From Pseudomonadota bacterium (lineage in GTDB: Bacteria > Pseudomonadota > Alphaproteobacteria > Puniceispirillales > UBA1172), in assembly GCA_027593125.1 (NCBI GenBank), contig JAQCJL010000009.1, positions 1 through 32,399 of the forward strand: DNA of 32,399 nt, given 5' to 3'. The notes beneath the pieces are model-generated. The model was given only the letters and a program-made list of their open reading frames with translations. It was not told the origin of the DNA and did no database searches. The position numbers and the translations under genes were made by a program. Below, piece after piece: positions 24,989 through 32,399 of this stretch (positions within the stretch are counted from its first letter, which is position 1; the number at the start of each line of letters is the position of its first letter).

Positions 24989-25687
24989 ATGAACCCCAAA
25001 AATACCCAACCCCCTATTTCTGATCATGCTGGTCATCGGGACCGCTTAAAAACGCGTATTCAACAGCATGGCGCAACAAAACTGGCCGATTATGAGTTGC
25101 TTGAAGCCCTGTTATTTTATGCTATTCCGCGTCGTGATACCAAAGAAATATCTAAAACTTTAATTAATAAATACATGTTTATAAATAACATACTTAATGC
25201 AAACTATGATGAATTAAAGACAATTCCACATATAGGTGAACACAGCATTATCCTGTTTCGACTTATTCAGGCCTTTGCCGTGCGATTAGGGGAAGAAAAG
25301 ATTATTAAGAAATCCACCTTTGGATCATGGAAGGATGTGATTGAGTATTGCCGGACACGCATCGGATTTGAAGATAAGGAATATTTCCTAGCGATATTTG
25401 TTGATAGCAGTAATAACATTATTGCCGCGGATGAACTAGCCGCCGGAACCATTGACCGCGTGGCAGTCTACCCCAGAGAGGTCGTTCGCCATACCCTAGG
25501 CTATAACGCTTCAGCGGTAATTTTGGTGCATAATCACCCATCGGGAAGTATTGAGCCATCTAAACAAGATATCGTAATGACCAAGACCATCCATCAGGCC
25601 ATTCAAGCAATTGATGCCCGGCTTCATGATCATCTTATCATTAGTGGTGAAGGTCATTTCAGTTTTAAGAACGCAGGCTTAATCTGA
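24989..25687 (+). CDS. radC: RadC/JAMM-domain protein
   Basis: The 232-aa protein has an N-terminal helix-hairpin-helix-like region (about residues 15-100, with LADYELLEALLFYAIPRRDTK and TIPHIGEHSI). A C-terminal JAMM domain carries H181, H183, Ser and D194 in HNHPSGSIEPSKQD. JAMM folds are metal-dependent, and the DNA-repair role first proposed for RadC is not supported by later work, so the function is unknown. Codon use here looks more A/T-rich than in map. No good Shine-Dalgarno stands free of the nested repeat upstream. The position after sfsA-map is common in Alphaproteobacteria. Confidence 0.92.
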   Translation: MNPKNTQPPISDHAGHRDRLKTRIQQHGATKLADYELLEALLFYAIPRRDTKEISKTLINKYMFINNILNANYDELKTIPHIGEHSIILFRLIQAFAVRLGEEKIIKKSTFGSWKDVIEYCRTRIGFEDKEYFLAIFVDSSNNIIAADELAAGTIDRVAVYPREVVRHTLGYNASAVILVHNHPSGSIEPSKQDIVMTKTIHQAIQAIDARLHDHLIISGEGHFSFKNAGLI

Positions 25688-25831
25688 CATCCCCCTATCC
25701 TTACCTCAACAGCTATTAGCCCCTATGATTGTCATGAAGGTAAAATCATGCTGTGAGATGCTAGACAAGCGGCACAACGCTGACTAACATGGCGCCTTAT
25801 TTGGATTACCGAAAAGTCAGGAATTAAACGG

Positions 25832-27130
25832 ATGATACCCCGATACTCGCGCCCGGAAATGAGCCAGATATGGACGGATGAAAGCCGCTTTCAAATCTGG
25901 TTTGAAATTGAAGCGCACGCTTGTGATGCGCAAGCAGAGCTTGGTGTAATGCCAAGCGAAGACGCCAAGACCATCTGGGAAAAAGGTAAGTTTGAGGTCA
26001 AGCGCATTCATGAGATTGAGGCAGAGACAAAACATGATGTTATCGCGTTCCTAACAAATCTGGCTGAACATATTGGCCCTGCCGCACGATGGGTGCATCA
26101 GGGTATGACATCATCAGATGTCCTCGACACCACGCTTTCGGTGCAACTGGTCAGAGCCAGTGATTTGATTATGACGGGTATCAGCCGGGTGATGGATGCT
26201 CTTAAAACCCAAGCTTTTGCCCATCGTTACACCCCTAGCATGGGGCGCAGTCATGGTATTCATGCAGAACCTGTTACCTTTGGGTTAAAACTTGCAGGAC
26301 ATTACGCCGCTTTTGCCAGATCGCTTGAGCGGATGCGTCATGCCAGAGCCGAAATCGCAACTTGTAAAATTTCAGGGGCTGTTGGGACTTTTGCCCATAT
26401 CGACCCATTTGTGGAACGCCATGTTGCCGCAAAAATGGGGTTAGTTCCAGAAACGCATTCCACCCAGATTATTCCGCGCGACCGTCACGCAATGTTCTTT
26501 GCAACGATGGGCGTTGTTGCCGCATCAATTGAAAATCTGGCAACAGAAATCAGGCACTTACAACGCACCGAGGTACGTGAAGCAGAAGAATATTTTTCTG
26601 CTGGGCAAAAAGGGTCATCGGCCATGCCGCATAAGCGCAATCCGGTTTTGACCGAAAACCTGACGGGATTAGCGCGCATGGTGCGTTCTGTGGTCACCCC
26701 TGCTCTTGAAAATGTTACGCTCTGGCACGAGCGTGATATCTCGCATTCTTCGGTGGAACGCATCCATGCCCCTGACGCTACGATTGCGCTTGATTTTGCC
26801 CTGCACCGAATGGCTGGCGTGGTGGAGAAACTCTTGATTTATCCTGAAGCCATGCAGAAAAACCTAGATCAGCTGGGGGGATTAGTCCATTCCCAACAGG
26901 TGTTATTAGCGTTGACCCAACATGGGGTTAGCCGCGAAGATGCGTATCGTTTGGTACAGCGTAACGCTATGAAAGTATGGCATGAGGGTGGAAGTTTTCT
27001 AGATTATCTTTTGGCTGACCCTGAGGTTACTGACCATGTTCCGGCGGAAACGGTCACGGCGCTTTTTGATATCAATCATCACTTCAAAAATATTGATTAC
27101 ATTTTTGAACGTACTTTCAGCACAAAATAA
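25832..27130 (+). CDS. purB: Adenylosuccinate lyase
   Basis: PurB acts twice in purine synthesis, releasing fumarate from SAICAR and from adenylosuccinate. The 432-aa protein is the shorter, Bacillus-like form. It begins MIPRYSRPEMSQIWTDE. It has TSSDVLDTT (about residues 90-98), GRSHGIHAEPVTFG with the acid/base His, and the fumarase/ASL superfamily signature GSSAMPHKRNP (about 260-270). AGGA lies upstream of the ATG. A 91-base gap separates it from purC, so purB may be a separate unit or may lead the purine block. Confidence 0.97.
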   Translation: MIPRYSRPEMSQIWTDESRFQIWFEIEAHACDAQAELGVMPSEDAKTIWEKGKFEVKRIHEIEAETKHDVIAFLTNLAEHIGPAARWVHQGMTSSDVLDTTLSVQLVRASDLIMTGISRVMDALKTQAFAHRYTPSMGRSHGIHAEPVTFGLKLAGHYAAFARSLERMRHARAEIATCKISGAVGTFAHIDPFVERHVAAKMGLVPETHSTQIIPRDRHAMFFATMGVVAASIENLATEIRHLQRTEVREAEEYFSAGQKGSSAMPHKRNPVLTENLTGLARMVRSVVTPALENVTLWHERDISHSSVERIHAPDATIALDFALHRMAGVVEKLLIYPEAMQKNLDQLGGLVHSQQVLLALTQHGVSREDAYRLVQRNAMKVWHEGGSFLDYLLADPEVTDHVPAETVTALFDINHHFKNIDYIFERTFSTK

Positions 27131-27181
27131 CGATGCCAGCGATTGCTTATCGTCATCAGGGTTGCTATTATGAAATGAAAG

Positions 27182-27187
27182 TATAAT
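27182..27187 (+). promoter_or_regulatory. Possible -10 element for purC
   Basis: A perfect TATAAT lies 35 bases before the purC ATG in the purB-purC gap. No convincing -35 box stands 16-18 bases upstream (GGGTTG at 27159-27164 is poor; TTGCTA at 27162-27167 is too close). It is offered as a candidate start site for the purC-purL group. Confidence 0.3.
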
Positions 27188-27221
27188 CCGATTATAGAAA
27201 ACCCCATTTCCAAACAAATCG

Positions 27222-27974
27222 ATGGCAAAACGCGACAAACTTTATGAGGGCAAGGCAAAAACAATTTTTGCCACAGATGATGCTAATCAATTGATTCAGT
27301 ATTTCAAGGATGACGCCACCGCTTATAATGCCCAAAAGCACGAAGTAATCATGGGTAAAGGTGTTCTTAACAACGCCATTTCCTATCATATTATGACTGC
27401 TCTGGGCGAGGCTGGGATCAAACATCATCTGATCAAGAAAATGGATCAACGTGAGCAACTGATTCGCAAATGTGACATTATCCCCGTTGAGGTTGTTGTT
27501 CGCAATATTGCCGCTGGTTCAATGGTTGGGCGTCTTGCCGGCAAACATATCCCTATTAGCCTAGGCACCTGCCTGAAAACCCCGGTTGTGGAATATTATC
27601 TCAAAGAGGACGCCTTAAATGATCCTCTGATTACCGCTGAGCATATCACAGGCTTTGATCTGGCTAGCGAAGATGAATTAAAGCAGATGCGGCTGACTTC
27701 ACTTGCGATTAATCGCATTCTTGGTGATATCTTTAATGGCATTGACATCACTTTGGTGGATTTCAAATTGGAATTTGGGCGTCCATCACAGCGTCAGGAC
27801 GATGACCCTTTGCTGATACTGGCGGATGAAATTAGCCCAGATAATTGCCGGCTATGGGATAAGACCACAGGCGACATTAAAGACAAGGATCGCTTTCGTA
27901 AATCTATGGGCGGCTTAGTTGAGGCGTATCAAGATATCGCAAACCGCTTTGGCATTTCCATCGCGGCGACATGA
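27222..27974 (+). CDS. purC: Phosphoribosylaminoimidazole-succinocarboxamide (SAICAR) synthase
   Basis: PurC joins aspartate to CAIR using ATP. The 250-aa protein has the family start KLYEGKAKTIFATDD (6-20), VVVRNIAAGSMVGRLAG near residue 90-106, LVDFKLEFGR near 180-189 and ILADEISPDNCRLWD near 197-211. All are typical of bacterial PurC. There is no strong Shine-Dalgarno before the ATG. It starts a tight run, with purS beginning 13 bases after its stop. Confidence 0.97.
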   Translation: MAKRDKLYEGKAKTIFATDDANQLIQYFKDDATAYNAQKHEVIMGKGVLNNAISYHIMTALGEAGIKHHLIKKMDQREQLIRKCDIIPVEVVVRNIAAGSMVGRLAGKHIPISLGTCLKTPVVEYYLKEDALNDPLITAEHITGFDLASEDELKQMRLTSLAINRILGDIFNGIDITLVDFKLEFGRPSQRQDDDPLLILADEISPDNCRLWDKTTGDIKDKDRFRKSMGGLVEAYQDIANRFGISIAAT

Positions 27975-27987
27975 AACGGAGAACATT

Positions 27988-28245
27988 ATGGTTAGCATAA
28001 CCATTACTATCGGACTCAAAGACGGCGTTCTAGACCCCGAGGGTAGAGCGATTGAATCCTCACTCAACAACCTTGGCTATCATGAGGCGAGCGAGATTAA
28101 AACTGGCCGGTTGATCCGTTTCACCATGGATGAAGCTGATCATGCCAGAGCGCATCAAAAGGTATCTAAAATGTGTGAAACCCTATTGGTGAACACGGTT
28201 ATTGAGCATTATGACATCACCGTCGAAGATTTGATTGAGGAATAA
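27988..28245 (+). CDS. purS: FGAM synthase subunit PurS
   Basis: PurS is the small bridging subunit of the three-part formylglycinamidine ribonucleotide synthase and joins PurL to PurQ. The 85-aa product has the typical LKDGVLDPEGRAIESSLNNLG block (residues 9-29), followed by a compact alpha/beta domain ending in EDLIEE. ATG 27988 is chosen because GGAG (27978-27981) lies 6 bases before it. The open frame extends back into purC, but that part is not family-like. The stop overlaps the region of the purQ start. Confidence 0.95.
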   Translation: MVSITITIGLKDGVLDPEGRAIESSLNNLGYHEASEIKTGRLIRFTMDEADHARAHQKVSKMCETLLVNTVIEHYDITVEDLIEE

Positions 28246-28252
28246 TCCCATC

Positions 28253-28939
28253 GTGGCACGCATAGCGGTTATAAGTTTTCCGGGTTCCAATTGCGATCGT
28301 GATATCATTACGGCTATCCGTGATATTACTGGCACCGAACCAAACCAATTCTGGCATAAAGAAAGCACAATGCCACGGCAGGATTTGGTCATCTTGCCGG
28401 GCGGCTTTTCATTTGGGGATTACTTGCGGTGTGGCGCGATTGCCGCGCGCTCACCCATTATGGACGAGGTGCTAGAGCATGCTTGGCGCGGTGGCTATAT
28501 TTTGGGGATTTGTAATGGCTTTCAAATTTTAACAGAGGCTGATTTGCTTCCTGGCACTTTGATGCGTAATCGTGGATTGCGATTCGTCTGCCGTGATGTG
28601 GTGCTAGAAACCCATAACAGTGATAATGCCATCCTGACAGGTCTGAATGAGGGGCAGAAATTGCGGATACCAGTCGCCCATAATGAGGGCAATTATTTTG
28701 CTGATGCTGCCACACTGAAAAAAATCAAAGATAAGGGACAAATTGCCTTTACCTACTCCGGTGCAGACCAAGATCCAAATTATAACCCAAATGGGGCGAT
28801 TGATGATATTGCCGGCATTGTTTCAGAAAATGGGCGGGTTTTAGGGCTAATGCCCCATCCGGAACGCAAGGCTGACCCGATCCATGGTGGCTTAGATGGC
28901 CGTTTATTATTGAAATCTGTAATTGAGGCCGCATCATGA
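28253..28939 (+). CDS. purQ: FGAM synthase glutamine amidotransferase subunit PurQ
   Basis: PurQ releases ammonia from glutamine and passes it to PurL. The 228-aa protein begins [16 protein letters not shown]. It has [12 protein letters not shown], the catalytic C87 in GICNGFQIL, and the His-x-Glu pair in MPHPER near residue 203, giving the Cys-His-Glu triad of class I amidotransferases. GTG 28253 is chosen because the product then starts at the usual family position. A TTG at 28235 in the same frame is possible. GAGG 12 bases upstream is a little far for the GTG, so the start is uncertain by 6 residues. The stop overlaps purL (ATGA). Confidence 0.95.
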   Translation: MARIAVISFPGSNCDRDIITAIRDITGTEPNQFWHKESTMPRQDLVILPGGFSFGDYLRCGAIAARSPIMDEVLEHAWRGGYILGICNGFQILTEADLLPGTLMRNRGLRFVCRDVVLETHNSDNAILTGLNEGQKLRIPVAHNEGNYFADAATLKKIKDKGQIAFTYSGADQDPNYNPNGAIDDIAGIVSENGRVLGLMPHPERKADPIHGGLDGRLLLKSVIEAAS

Positions 28940-31161
28940 CCGCTTCTGCTGACCTTAGCACAGAAAAACAAGCCGCAGAAATGGGCCTTAGCGCGGATGA
29001 GTTTGCGTTGATCTGTCAACGGCTTGGCCGAACCCCTAATTTAACTGAGCTAGGTATTTTTTCGGCAATGTGGTCTGAACATTGTTCTTACAAATCCTCT
29101 CGCCGTTGGCTTAAAACTCTCCCGACCACAGGTAAACAAGTCATTCATGGCCCGGGGGAAAACGCTGGTGTTGTGGATATTGGCGATGGAATGGCGGCGG
29201 TGTTTAAGATCGAAAGCCATAATCACCCTTCATTTATTGAACCATATCAAGGGGCAGCAACGGGTGTTGGCGGTATTTTGCGTGACGTCTTTACGATGGG
29301 TGCTAGACCAGTGGCTTTGTTAAATGCGTTGCGCTTTGGGGCGCCTGATCACCCTTTAAGCCGTCATCTGGTTGGTGGTGTAGTTAGTGGCATAGGCGGC
29401 TATGGAAATTGTATTGGCATCCCAACCGTTGGCGGTGAGACGCATTTTGACCCTAGCTACAATCAGAATATTCTGGTCAATGCTATGGCTGTAGGGTTGG
29501 CACAGGCTGACCGGATTTTTCTTAGTGCTGCATCAGGACCCGGAAATCCGGTGATTTATATTGGTGCCAAAACAGGCCGTGACGGCATACACGGTGCAAC
29601 CATGGCTTCGGCGGAGTTTAGCGAAGAGGACAGCTCCAAGCGCCCAACGGTTCAGGTTGGTGACCCTTTAGCTGGAAAATTGCTGATGGAGGCTAGCCTT
29701 GAGCTGATGGCTTCTGATTCAGTGGTTTCCATTCAGGATATGGGGGCAGCGGGTTTGACCTCATCTTCGGTGGAAATGTCCAGCAAAGGTGGCTTGGGCA
29801 TGGAAATTAATCTGGATAAGGTTCCCACTCGCGAAAAGGGCATGATCCCTTACGAAATTATGCTGTCCGAATCCCAAGAGCGGATGCTGGTGGTATTAAA
29901 ACCTGACGCTATGGATAGGGCAAAAGCCATTTTTGATAAATGGGATTTGGATTTTGCGGTGATTGGCAAGGTAACGGATAGCGGCCATTTGGTATTAAAA
30001 ACTGGTGATCAAGTGGTAGCAGATCTGCCGATTGCCCCTTTGGTTGAAGATGCCCCTGAATATGATCGGGATTACAAAGATACCCCAACAGCGAAGCCTA
30101 TTCCTAATCAAGACTTAATTACAGAAATGCCATTGGGTGAAGCTTTGATAAAAATGATGGGTAGCCATTTTCTGGCTAGCCGCCGCTGGATTTACGAACA
30201 ATATGATCGTCATGTCATGGCAGATACTATCATTGAATCAGGTGGTGATGCCGCTATGATACGTGTTCATAACACCCAGCGTGGGATGAGCATGACCACA
30301 GACTGCACCCAACGTTATGTTCTGGCTGATCCTTTCATGGGCGCGATGCAAGCTGTGGCCGAGGCTTATCGCAATATTACTGCTACCGGCGCGACTCCAC
30401 TTGCCACAACCAACAATCTGAATTTTGGCAATCCTGAAAAGCCAGCCATTATGGGACAGATTGTTGGGGCAATTAAAGGCATGGGGGCGGCTTGCAGTGC
30501 ACTAAATACGCCTATCGTATCAGGGAACGTATCGCTTTATAACGAAACGGATGGAAAGGCGATTTCCCCTGCCCCCGTGATCGGAATGATCGGGGTGATT
30601 GATGATATTGCCCATGCCATAAAAATTGCCATTAATGCCCCTGATGAGACGGTTTACATCATTGGCCAAGCTCAAGATACCAATGATGGCTGGCTGTCAA
30701 ACAGTGTTTATGCCCATGTTATTGCCGATCAGACGATGGCATCTGCACCGCCACCTGTTGATCTCACCGCTGAGGCAAAGCATGGCGATATGATCCGGCA
30801 ATTAAATACTAAAGGGTTGATTACCGCTGCTCATGATATTGGTGATGGCGGCGCCTTAACCGCATTGGCAGAAATGGTACTGGCTGGGTCTTATGGGGTA
30901 GAATTAATAGGTAGCGATCATCAGCGAAGCCATGGCTGGGCCTTTGGAGAAGATCAGGGCCGTTATTTGATTGTTACTCATGATCCTGACGCAGTGGAAG
31001 TCGCGGCGCAGGCCGAACATATTCCTTTGCAAAAAATAGCCACAACCATTTCGGCTAAGGAATTGAAACTTGGCAATGATGACATTATTTCAGTAACAGA
31101 CCTGCGTTCAATTCATGAAGGCTGGTTACCTAATGTCATGAGTCAGAAAAAAGGGGCCTAA
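28936..31161 (+). CDS. purL: FGAM synthase large subunit PurL (small-type)
   Basis: PurL converts FGAR to FGAM with ATP and the ammonia supplied by PurQ. At 741 aa it is the short form, which needs separate PurS and PurQ, and both genes precede it. Diagnostic parts are [18 protein letters not shown] (43-60, with H49), [20 protein letters not shown] near residue 93-112, [17 protein letters not shown], and the second-half [19 protein letters not shown]. It overlaps purQ by 4 bases, and bolA starts 1 base after its stop. Confidence 0.98.
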   Translation: MTASADLSTEKQAAEMGLSADEFALICQRLGRTPNLTELGIFSAMWSEHCSYKSSRRWLKTLPTTGKQVIHGPGENAGVVDIGDGMAAVFKIESHNHPSFIEPYQGAATGVGGILRDVFTMGARPVALLNALRFGAPDHPLSRHLVGGVVSGIGGYGNCIGIPTVGGETHFDPSYNQNILVNAMAVGLAQADRIFLSAASGPGNPVIYIGAKTGRDGIHGATMASAEFSEEDSSKRPTVQVGDPLAGKLLMEASLELMASDSVVSIQDMGAAGLTSSSVEMSSKGGLGMEINLDKVPTREKGMIPYEIMLSESQERMLVVLKPDAMDRAKAIFDKWDLDFAVIGKVTDSGHLVLKTGDQVVADLPIAPLVEDAPEYDRDYKDTPTAKPIPNQDLITEMPLGEALIKMMGSHFLASRRWIYEQYDRHVMADTIIESGGDAAMIRVHNTQRGMSMTTDCTQRYVLADPFMGAMQAVAEAYRNITATGATPLATTNNLNFGNPEKPAIMGQIVGAIKGMGAACSALNTPIVSGNVSLYNETDGKAISPAPVIGMIGVIDDIAHAIKIAINAPDETVYIIGQAQDTNDGWLSNSVYAHVIADQTMASAPPPVDLTAEAKHGDMIRQLNTKGLITAAHDIGDGGALTALAEMVLAGSYGVELIGSDHQRSHGWAFGEDQGRYLIVTHDPDAVEVAAQAEHIPLQKIATTISAKELKLGNDDIISVTDLRSIHEGWLPNVMSQKKGA

Positions 31162-31162
31162 C

Positions 31163-31399
31163 ATGGCAATGCTTGCCGAAGATATCCGTGCGTTAATCCT
31201 TGAGGCTCTGCCAGACAGTGATGTGACCATTGAAGACTTGCGTGGGGATGGTGACCATTATTCCTGCCACATTAAGTCTAAAGCCTTTGCTGGTAAGACC
31301 CGGGTTCAACAACACAAAATAGTTTATGAGGCTTTAGGCGGCCGGATGGGAAACCAACTTCATGCCTTGGCGATACAGACCACCCCAATTGAGGAGTAG
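31163..31399 (+). CDS. bolA: BolA family protein
   Basis: This 78-aa BolA-fold protein has the family pattern: an N-terminal helix (LAEDIRALILEALPD), a DGDHYSCHI strand, a helix beginning VQQHKIVYEALGG (49-61) and LHALAIQT at the end. It contains a conserved C-terminal His and a Cys at C36 that could take part in [2Fe-2S] binding with a monothiol glutaredoxin. The IbaG/YrbA-like short form fits. It starts 1 base after purL, and grxD follows within 4 bases, so all three are probably on one message. Confidence 0.9.
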   Translation: MAMLAEDIRALILEALPDSDVTIEDLRGDGDHYSCHIKSKAFAGKTRVQQHKIVYEALGGRMGNQLHALAIQTTPIEE

Positions 31400-31402
31400 A
31401 TC

Positions 31403-31753
31403 ATGCTGGACGATCAAACCAAGAGCCGAATTGAAAGCGAAATCAATAGCCAAGATGTTGTGCTGTTTATGAAAGGCACCCCTGTTTTTCCACAATGCGG
31501 ATTTTCAGCCGCAGTAGTAGGCGTATTAACCCATCTGAATGTTCCTTTTCGCGGAGTAAATGTGCTGGAAGATGACGCCGTTCGTGAAGGCATTAAGGCC
31601 TTTACCGACTGGCCAACCATTCCACAACTTTATGTCAAAGGTGAGTTCGTTGGTGGCTGTGATATTATTCGTGAGATGTACGAAACTGGTGAACTGATTG
31701 AGATGCTGAATACGCGCGGCATTGATGCCGCTCCACAAGCCTTAAACAGCTAA
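31403..31753 (+). CDS. grxD: Monothiol glutaredoxin, Grx4/GrxD type
   Basis: The 116-aa protein has the CGFS active site ([11 protein letters not shown]32), KGTPVFP just before it, [20 protein letters not shown] (the glutathione-binding TIP and GG-C-D blocks) and a short C-terminal tail. CGFS glutaredoxins bind a glutathione-ligated [2Fe-2S] cluster, transfer it to acceptors and pair with BolA proteins, which matches the neighbour upstream. GAGGAG lies 7 bases before the ATG (over the bolA stop). It is the last gene of the purine-bolA-grxD run. Confidence 0.95.
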   Translation: MLDDQTKSRIESEINSQDVVLFMKGTPVFPQCGFSAAVVGVLTHLNVPFRGVNVLEDDAVREGIKAFTDWPTIPQLYVKGEFVGGCDIIREMYETGELIEMLNTRGIDAAPQALNS

Positions 31754-31792
31754 CGGCCAACTGCCAGCCACTTTTCTTTGTTGACGATGGCA

Positions 31793-31812
31793 ACATGATG
31801 CTAGCATCATGT
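31793..31812. repeat. 20-bp perfect palindrome downstream of grxD
   Basis: The 20 bases from 31793 to 31812, centred on GCTAGC, are perfectly self-complementary (ACATGATGCT and its mirror). As RNA it would form a tight stem with little loop; as DNA it could be a binding site for a dimeric regulator. It stands in the 136-base gap between grxD and the EamA-type gene. Confidence 0.6.
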
Positions 31813-31820
31813 GACTTGTC

Positions 31821-31840
31821 TCAGGTATTTTCATACCTGA
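31821..31840 (+). terminator. Hairpin after the purine-bolA-grxD run (candidate terminator)
   Basis: TCAGGTAT (31821-31828) pairs with ATACCTGA (31833-31840) around a TTTC loop. It lies 68 bases past the grxD stop. The following CCTTTC is only partly U-rich, so this may be a weak or Rho-assisted terminator, or an mRNA-stabilising stem. Confidence 0.45.
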
Positions 31841-31889
31841 CCTTTCAACTTGGAATAGGTCACATTTGCCCTAGCAAGAAAGGCCCATA

Positions 31890-32399
31890 ATGTCTGTCTT
31901 TATCTGGGGTCTGTTGTTATTACTGTGTTTTGTGTGGAGTCTCTCTTTTTTGCTAGCAGAAATTCTGCTTGAGAGCGTTCACCCCTTTACCATTGTTTTT
32001 AACAGGGTATTTTTCGCCAGCATTGTGATGGTAATCCTGATTAAGCTATTGGGAAAACGATTTCCAGAATCGCGCAAAAATATATTTTTGTTGTTTTTGT
32101 TGGGATTGACCAATAACGCCATCCCCTTTTCAGCGATTGTCTATGGCCAGCAGTTTATTACTGGCGGCCTTGCCTCAATCATCAATACCAACACTGCGTT
32201 TTTTACGCTGATCCTATCCAGCATGATGTTTGTTGATGAACGCCTGACTATGATTAGGCTTTTGGGAATTATCTTAGGAATTACAGGTGTGATTATTGCC
32301 ATTGGTCCGTCTGAATTGCTGTCTTTGTCGGTGGATAATTTAGGACAGCAATGCATCATCCTTGCTACCCTCTGTTACGCAATTTCGACAACTATGGCG
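31890..32399 (+). CDS. EamA/DMT-family transporter, N-terminal part (3' end outside window)
   Basis: The frame is open from ATG 31890 to the window edge, giving 170 residues. It has about five hydrophobic segments. It carries the first EamA repeat: VHPFTIVFNRVFFASIVMV (about 31-49), TNNAIPFSAIVYGQQFITGG (about 75-94), and FFTLILSSMMFVDERLTMIR with LGIILGITGVIIAIGP (about 104-140). EamA proteins are inner-membrane metabolite or drug exporters; the substrate cannot be inferred. AAAGG lies 5-9 bases before the ATG. About half of a typical 290-300 aa protein is present. Confidence 0.85.
   Translation, partial: MSVFIWGLLLLLCFVWSLSFLLAEILLESVHPFTIVFNRVFFASIVMVILIKLLGKRFPESRKNIFLLFLLGLTNNAIPFSAIVYGQQFITGGLASIINTNTAFFTLILSSMMFVDERLTMIRLLGIILGITGVIIAIGPSELLSLSVDNLGQQCIILATLCYAISTTMA

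Noticed and set aside
1-32399. CRISPR array, transposon or phage region
   Set aside because: I see no regularly spaced direct repeats, transposase or integrase motifs, or phage structural genes; gene content is housekeeping and metabolic.

Overview
The window looks like a stretch of core chromosome from an alphaproteobacterium. The gene orders sfsA-map-radC and purC-purS-purQ-purL-bolA-grxD, the DUF1489 protein, the long-form HPF and the corrinoid-type MttB homologue all fit that class. The moderate G+C, small gaps, frequent 4-base ATGA overlaps and many oxidoreductases suggest a streamlined marine lineage such as SAR116. That placement is an inference from gene content, since no rRNA is present. 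I see no integrase, transposase, IS, phage gene or CRISPR array. No stretch over 300 bases lacks a gene.

Layout. Bases 1-4419 (+) hold the tail of a MATE-type exporter, glnE (nitrogen control of glutamine synthetase) and an MFS transporter. Bases 4462-8037 (-) hold a DUF1489 gene coupled to mgtE (Mg2+ channel), and a non-pyrrolysine MttB-family methyltransferase. Divergent from the latter, 8103-11107 (+), is a tight cobU-cobT-cobS-cobC-like operon that builds and attaches the lower ligand of cobalamin. Bases 11128-14693 (-) carry an SDR, a class III aminotransferase, a putative 2OG-Fe(II) oxygenase and hpf. Facing away from the SDR, 14796-19219 (+) carry a GMC oxidoreductase, an FAD/NAD(P)-binding protein, a YcgN-like Cys-cluster protein, a small membrane protein and a flavin reductase-like protein.

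Bases 19262-19972 (-) encode an unrecognised membrane-anchored coiled-coil protein. Then come an HD hydrolase and an MTA/SAH nucleosidase-like gene (+). The 3' end of the latter runs antisense into a tRNA-Leu(UAA) gene on the - strand. A rhomboid protease (+) and a CinA-like protein (-) follow. Bases 23265-25687 (+) hold sfsA, map and radC, and radC has a nested inverted repeat just upstream. Bases 25832-31753 (+) are a purine block (purB, purC, purS, purQ, purL) continued by bolA and a monothiol glutaredoxin. Two hairpin-forming repeats follow, then a truncated EamA-type transporter at the window edge.

How the genes work together. The cob operon completes corrinoid cofactors, and the neighbouring MttB homologue belongs to a corrinoid-dependent family, so shared demand is plausible. 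PurS, PurQ and PurL form the three-part FGAM synthase. BolA and CGFS glutaredoxins act together in Fe-S handling. The GMC/SDR/aminotransferase neighbourhood could oxidise and transaminate an alcohol or amine, but its substrate cannot be read from sequence. Nothing here is clearly a new defence or mobile system. The more unusual signals are the gene-tRNA antisense overlap, the structured radC leader, the altered CobU motif and the two uncharacterised small or membrane proteins.
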